From Diplocarpon mali (lineage: Eukaryota; Ascomycota; Leotiomycetes; Helotiales; Drepanopezizaceae), in NCBI GenBank assembly GCA_024741835.1, contig JAENRP010000013.1:124001-188000 (forward strand): DNA of 64,000 nt, read 5' to 3'. This document shows positions 57,763 through 64,000 of the stretch, in pieces. Within the stretch, counting starts at the first letter, position 1; every line of letters begins with the position of its first letter. Below the pieces are notes generated by a model, which did not search any database, was not told the origin of the DNA, and saw only the letters and a program-made list of their open reading frames with translations. The translations under genes and the position numbers were made by a program.

Positions 57763-60468
57763 CTACCCATGCTGAGCCTGCTCGGGCCCCTGTCTATTGC
57801 TCTCAATAGCGTCTTCGTTGCTCTCAATCGACTTGATGGGGACCTCAGCGCCCTCCGAGTCGCTGCTGTCGCTCAGTATCTCGATCACCTCGCTACTGGC
57901 AGGCGCTGCGCTGGTGGCCGCAGGGGTGGCGGCGGGCGCCTCTCTCATCTCGGTGTCAGCGTCCTTGTGCTTATCCTCCTCCCCCGTAGCGGGTTTCTCG
58001 GTCTTCGCAAACCTGGCGGCTGCGTCCTCGGAACTGACCTCCATCATGGAAAGACCCGGCGTGCTGCGATCTGGAGGGCTGTGCGTACTCTCATTGCTGA
58101 GCGAGGAGCGCGCGTATCGAGCTTGGTATGTTGTAGGGGTGGTGTGCTGCTGTATATTGGGTCGCAGAACCCCAAAACCGGATGCGGAGTAGTTGCTGTT
58201 GATGCTGTGAAGCGGAGCGCCATCTTGCATGCCGGGTGAGTTTGACAGTGGAACAAAGGGTTGGAAGTTAGGTTTGGGGGGTGGGGGGCCAGAACCGAAA
58301 CTATTGGTCGGCCGGTTGGGGCTGTTGATAGCAGAGAATGATGGGGCAGGTGGTGAGCCGGCAGAGGGGCCCATTGGGCACGGCTCCTTGAGTTTGGAGC
58401 CTGGGACTGCCGAGAGGCCAGCGAGGACACGGGCAGCCTTTTCGGTCTGACGTAACCGCAAGCTAACGCCGTAGGATTTTCGAATCTGGCTCTGTCTGGT
58501 AGCCCTGGCATTTCTATAAGATTGGCTTCGGCTTGCTCGCTCGCTCTCGGACATATCAGCTGGCAGAGCTGCGATGTTTTGCTCGCATTTGTCTACGGCT
58601 TCTTGAAGCTCTCTTTCCATTTGAGCACGTTTCTCTGGGGGCAATTCGCTTGGTGAATGGCGAATTTGTTTGAGTCCTTGAAGTCTGCGCGGGGTTGAAG
58701 TGCCAGCGGGCAGTGGTCGTGAGATTGCAACAGGCTGTTGCGGTGTTTGGGCAATTGGTCGCGAGACTTGGCTTGTTACCTCAACATTGGCTTTATATTG
58801 GGCCAGGGAATTTCCATGCAGCGAGGCTTGCTGCGAGTACATCGGCGGGCGAGTGGGAGGGAGAGTAGAGGGCCCATTTTGAGGGCCAGTACCTGTAGTT
58901 AAAGATATGGTTCCCCCGCTAGCAAATTGTATGGCGGATGTAGGTGGAGCAATATTGTTAGATCCAAAGCAGACGTCTCTCATGTTGTGCTACAAGTCAT
59001 TAGTCGTGGAGTTAGAGCTATATGGACGCAAGAACTCACGTAGTCCATGCCCTGCTTGGTGGTGAACCCAGACTGGCAATTTTGACAAGACCACTTGTAA
59101 CCTCCAGGCGGAGGTATCTTGTCACAAACATTCTTCGTGACGTGCTACGATAATCAGTATAGGAGCTTCCAAGCATAGAGTGATGGTTAAAGAGGCACTC
59201 ACGTAGGTGTATCCAGAAAAGTCATCAAAGGTCACGTGGCACTTAGAACAGAGCAGAGGCCCCGTGGGTCTGACTTGCGCACGAGCATGTTCCCGTTGTC
59301 GCGCAACAGCTGCTGCTTGAATTGATGTCGATGCCGGGCCAGACTGAGCATTTCTCGAGACCGGTCCAAGAATGTGTTGTTCCGCAGAGGCGGCGTTCCG
59401 AGCGATGGCTGCTTGGACATGCTTCGCGTGATCTTTGTTGAGAGACGCTTGTCGTTCTTGCTCTGCGAGTAGAGAATCCTTGTACGCACTCCCAGAACTG
59501 GGTCGAGCCCCAGGAGCAGGCGACTGCTCCAAGAGTCGACCATGATAGCCACCGGGGCGGTTTGGATCTGGTATAGGCACATTAGGTATAACTGACTCAT
59601 CGTCTTCGTTCAGGATATCGTCTGCCTTGAAACCTAGACGCTTGCCTTCGGCTAGCCACTTGATAAGCGTTCTTCCAGATACCTTCTTGATTCGATGAGC
59701 GATCAAGAGGTCGATGATATCCTCAGGTAGACTGTCCAATGCATTTGCTGCTGCTGCCCCTCGGAGCGCCGTTTCCAGGAATCCTGGCGTCTTGGCCACT
59801 GACTTGACCATGACATCCCTAAATACACCTTCGTCCTTGAGCACTCTGTCGAGGATTTCAGGACTTGAGTTCTTCAGGCCGGCCCTCAGGATGAAAGTAA
59901 TATGGTCCTCGTTGTAAGTCTCAAACAGGAAGAGGCGCCAGCGGTCTTTTAGCACCTTCTGGGCGGCTTTAGGAGAAATATCGAAAAGAGCTGATTGAAG
60001 CCGTAGGATCTCCTTGTCAAGCTTGATTGACTCAGCGGAGATACGAGCTGCCTTGACGGGTGCGTCGGCCTCGCTTCCATTCTTGCCTGACAGCGACGTG
60101 CCATTTGTGAGCCGAGGCTGGGCAGCCGGGGACTTGACCTCCAGTCCATTCGCAATGGTAGAAGATTCGCTGCTCTCATGCTCAACTTGGCGCTTAGGAA
60201 GTGTTTTGAGGGTAGCGACAGAGGCAGCCAAGATCTCCTCGCCGGTACTGGCTGTGTGTCCCCCACCCGTATCCCCAGTCTCTGGCGCGTGCTTTCCATT
60301 GGTGAAGACTCCCGGTTGTGTCAGGTGACCAGTCTCGGTCACATGACCATCGTCAACCTTCTCATTTTCTGGGGAGGTATCAGACTCTGGCCCAATATCG
60401 TCCATGTCAATATCTGGTGCCTCTGGCGAGGATGTCGAGTTCGACATTTCAATGTCGAGGCTCGGCAT
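57763..60468 (-). CDS. Protein with two tandem CX2CX12HX5C zinc fingers
   Basis: Three exons (60468-59203, 59144-59040, 58989-57763) join in frame to give about 865 aa; the start MPSLDIEMS at 60468 is chosen over 60555. Both introns are GTGAGT...GTAG (58 and 50 nt) and both fall just before the finger histidine. The fingers read C-S-K-C, 12 residues, H, 5 residues, C, and then C-Q-N-C with identical spacing, about 20 residues apart. The N-terminus is acidic and disordered; a helical block lies at about residues 165-300 (LRLQSALFDISPKAAQKVLKDRW onward). The C-terminal 400 residues are Pro/Ser/Gln-rich, with a basic helix (ELPPEKRAQMERELQEAV). A nuclear, possibly chromatin or transcription role is plausible, but I do not recognise the family. 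Confidence 0.8.
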
Positions 60469-63400
60469 CGTGACTATTGCGATGCGATGACCGAGCGCGC
60501 CGCGACAAGGGGTCTGCGGAGATCGCGACTCTATCTCAACTACTCGCAACTCCACTCAAAAAACGAGAAAGACCTGGGGTGTACTCGAGAAAGGAAACAG
60601 ACAACTCAATTCTGCCATAGAACGTATTAATTATGAAATGCGCAGATTGACAAGCAACAGATCAAAGGTGAGAAGGAGATTTCGCGAGAAGGGGGGCTCG
60701 TGATTTACCTGCTATCAAATTGGTCGATATCAACTTGCCGCCAACGTGATCAATCTGATGCGACGGTTGACATAGAGAGTTGTGGAGATACGGGAGTTAT
60801 AACACAAATGGAGAGAGGGAAAGGCTAGGGCAAGGTCGCTTTATAGGTAATTACGTGTTCCATGGTATTAGCTCATAGCCCAAACGCCGCTAGCGTGTTA
60901 AAACTCTGGCTCACTAAAATTAGATTACAAGTTTAAGTCGCCTAGCCGAACCGGGACAAGGGCCACCGCCCCAGCCACTTATTAGCTTACATATTAATTG
61001 GTCACAGCCATTACAGATATCTGATTGGCTGGTTAGAAAGTGCAAACCGGTAGTGCATCACGCTAGCGGGTGAACCCATTAAATGACCATAAATCCAGGT
61101 GACGTGTTTGAAAGCACGTAACACACCTCAACTGTAGATATTATGAATTTGTGTTTTTGAGTTGATTGCATAATTCCAAAGTATTATTGATTCGATGGGA
61201 ATCCTTCACTTCGCTTAGGTAAATAATCTATGATCAACCCCTGCATACTGGGCGACCGATCCAGCTTGATGGGATAAGCGCTGCACCTGGTTTCGGAATC
61301 TGCATTGACTCGAGGCTATCCATGATTGAGAGAGTATTCGTTCTGAATAGTATCCTGTCAGGGCTGTTCTCCGTCACAGGATCCAATCTTCTCGATGATC
61401 TGGGCAGCGAATCTGGATCTAGGAAGAAGTGCTTACCATGGCTGGCATATGACTCAACTATTGAACCAGCCAGTTCGTAGAGTAGCTACAATTGGATGGT
61501 AAGTTTAGCCACACCTTCTATCTTCGTGTTTCCCTAGTAGATAACAGCTCATAATTATTCTGATGAGGAAATTAGTCCTACGCGGCAAAGAGTATTTCTA
61601 TGCTGTGTAGACTTTCTTGATTTTGAACGCTGTAAAAAGAAGGTGTCGCATATTAGCATATTGTTCTTTGTAGACAACTCATGTTAAACTCTAAGCACCG
61701 ACTTTCGAGTCGAAATAAGCCATTTGGCAAGCTTGCACATTTCTCATCGCTTCAGTAATAATGGAAACCAACCACAGGCCATGCACCTCCCCCTGTATAT
61801 ACTCAAATCAGTGACTCAATTTATCTGCTTATGGCAACTGGGGTGGATGTTAGGCTAGGCGATTGGAATAGAAGAGCATCGCATTTATAAATAACGATAT
61901 AAACTTCAAAATAAATAGAAAGTATCACTGCTATACTTTAGTTGAAGCTAACTCAGCCTACAAACTATCACCTAACAGGTCCTATGGGTACTATACTAAG
62001 GATAAATTACATGTGCAGTAGCCAGTCATTATCTGGATTATCGAAATGAGGAGCAGCGCTAGCAATTCCTTTAAAAGTCTATAGTTTTCCCAAAAGGGCT
62101 TAGAATAGTTATTGCCAGTGTGCTAAGACCGGGCGCAAGTGATTACCATATCACTAACTAGGAACAGTGTGCCACGCTCAGACCACACTTTTTCCAAGTC
62201 GTAGACTTTCTAGCCAGATAGAACAATCCTTGGAGATCACAATAGGTGAAAGAGATCGAAGTACAGCCAGAGTTCCCTCGATAGTCAGTAGGAGATTGCA
62301 AGAGCAGGAGACTACTTTAACGAGCTGTATATGTTGACTTTCAATTCTTCTTCGCAACCCGCAACTACAGCGAATGCTTATTTGGCGAGCAGCTTGTAGA
62401 TACAGCAGAAGCAGGATAGGGCCTTTTCCGTAGCGGGAAAATACTTTGAGACTACTCTCATAAGTTTCGACCGCACGGTTTGGCCGTAATCATTTATTGG
62501 TGTTTGGAAATTGGACCAGTTTTGTCCGATAATCGAAGTCGAGTTTTGTGAAACTATAAAATTATCACCTCGATAAAGGATTCAAAAGAGTCAACCATTC
62601 CTAAAACGAAGCTTTATACTGTATTAAGTTTAACGCGAGATCTCAAGGGTAGCCGTGCTTTACTTCAAACAAGCCAAACGCAAGAATGTTACTTCAAATA
62701 GAGTTTGTCTGTCTCAACTAGCCCCTCAGACCACAGTAAGCACAGGCTACTTACTCAGAAGTCTCGAAACTGAAGACACGATCTTGAAGTCTCGCATGCC
62801 ATCTCTTGATAAGTTTTGCAAAACTATATACGAGTCAGGCCCATTTCGCGAGATAATCCCGCGAAGCTAATACTCGCCACTCTACCACACGTCGATTGCA
62901 GACTCCACGCCACAACACAGCTTGCCAATAATCGAGATCTTCGACTTCCCACACGGGCCCTTGAGAAGGACGACAGAAAGAAGGCTGGGCTAGATGAGAT
63001 CGTGAAGCAGATGTGCTGGCTACTCTCGAAGACAGGGCTGGGCGCTGCGAAACTGTCCCCCGAATGAGAGCGCGGCAGGGGCACGCATCACACCAAGGAA
63101 TTCAGAAATTAATCTTCCGCGCAACAGCAGTATCGGCGGAGAATCTGTGCAAAGAGAGAGAGAGATACTCCCGCCATGAACACAGGCCTTGCTTGTTGCG
63201 TATTTGAGTTTGGAGAGATATTGCCAAGCGGCCAGGATATGGCTTTGCTCAGAGCTTATCGAGCCGTGTTTGGTCCACCCTTACTTCCCTGTAGTCCATA
63301 GGTAAACTCCGAAATTTCCTCCTCCGATAGCACAGTATCTCCGACGACGACGCAGCATCCCAACAAAGCCGTTGGTCTTCTTCTCTCCTCAGTCCGCGAT

Positions 63401-64000
63401 GCTTCTGAGGTCTCCCGTTGAGGGACGGCTTCAACTGGAGTTTGGAGATGCTAAGGAATCCCCGCATCCTCGGAGGATTCTGGCAACTCGCTTGTACAGA
63501 GTATGCTGAGTGCGGATAAGGATCGGCGTGGTGCGCAGCCATCGGGATCAAGCTCAAACACCGGGCGCCGAGGTCCTGAAGTTGATTCCGACTACGCTTT
63601 AGCCAGGGGCGGGATTTCGAAAGGCTCAGAGTTCAAAGCTGGTGCCGAGCGAATTCACAAGTGCCTAGAGATTCAGATGAGAAACTCCAAAAAGGCGCAA
63701 TCACTGGTAAGCTTGTTGGCTTCCAATCTGGACTAAACGCCTGGAATGCCAAGAGGTGGCGCAGATGTAGTGACCCTGGATATCCCCGCTGGTCTATTAC
63801 AGTCAACAGGCCCTCGTTGGCAGTAGTTCACCGGAGAGCGGGAATACTGTTTGGTGCGAGATCTACTTGGATGATAATCAGATAGAGAGTGGGGAGATAG
63901 CTGACTTCTGTATCTACTCAGACTGTACAGCAATATTCTATTACGGGTCTGAAACGTTTCAGACGTGCTCATTCTTACCAGTAGTGAGAATTCCTACTTT
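60469..64000. other. Gene-poor end of window
   Basis: AT-rich to about 62.6 kb, with no coding motif. Frames at 62,655-63,067 and 63,503-63,736 have more balanced composition, and a possible GTAAGC donor at 63,705 follows the latter. A gene running off the right edge is possible, but I cannot support one. Confidence 0.45.

Overview
The window is nuclear DNA from a filamentous ascomycete (Pezizomycotina). The evidence is short GT-AG introns (41-130 nt) with CTAAC/CTGAC-type branch sites, fungus-specific families (UstYa/DUF3328, DUF1765, PhiA, 2EXR and F-box proteins), and a Tc1/mariner relic with RIP-like stop codons. I cannot assign genus or species. Exon joins were worked out by hand from splice signals and reading-frame continuity.

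Layout: 0-5.4 kb holds a frameshifted 2EXR-type gene and then AT-rich sequence without a convincing gene. 5.4-12.5 kb is the most interesting part, a compact ribosomal-peptide (RiPP) locus. It has a secreted 137-aa precursor with three Lys-Arg sites and four copies of a GDYG(T/K)IYK(L/I) core (complement 7501-7958). Three UstYa/DUF3328 oxidase-like genes follow (8378-9601 +, 10144-10857 -, 11516-12481 +). A bZIP-ankyrin gene (complement 5449-6304) could be the regulator. The precursor and the first UstYa gene are divergent across a 419-bp promoter carrying a 23-bp direct repeat. UstYa genes two and three are divergent across 658 bp. This resembles the dikaritin class (ustiloxin, phomopsin, asperipin), but I do not recognise the core, and no tyrosinase, peptidase or methyltransferase gene is visible.

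13.5-30.3 kb is a normal genic region: two unknown proteins (one coiled coil), a CDK9-type cyclin, a small secreted helical protein, an F-box protein and an intact 2EXR protein. 30-34 kb is gene-poor. 34.3-37.9 kb has a PhiA-like secreted cell-wall protein and an F-box protein. 37.9-42.7 kb is a degenerate repeat-bearing stretch. 42.7-46.3 kb encodes a large DUF1765 protein. 46.3-51.7 kb holds low-complexity DNA, homopolymer runs with an N, and a DD34E transposon relic (about 48273-49525).

51.7-60.5 kb carries a CECR5-type HAD hydrolase with extreme third-position GC, a six-exon tRNA-dihydrouridine synthase (DUS4 type) with an apparent GC-AG intron, and a protein with two identically spaced CX2CX12HX5C fingers. 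The last 3.5 kb shows no gene I can support.
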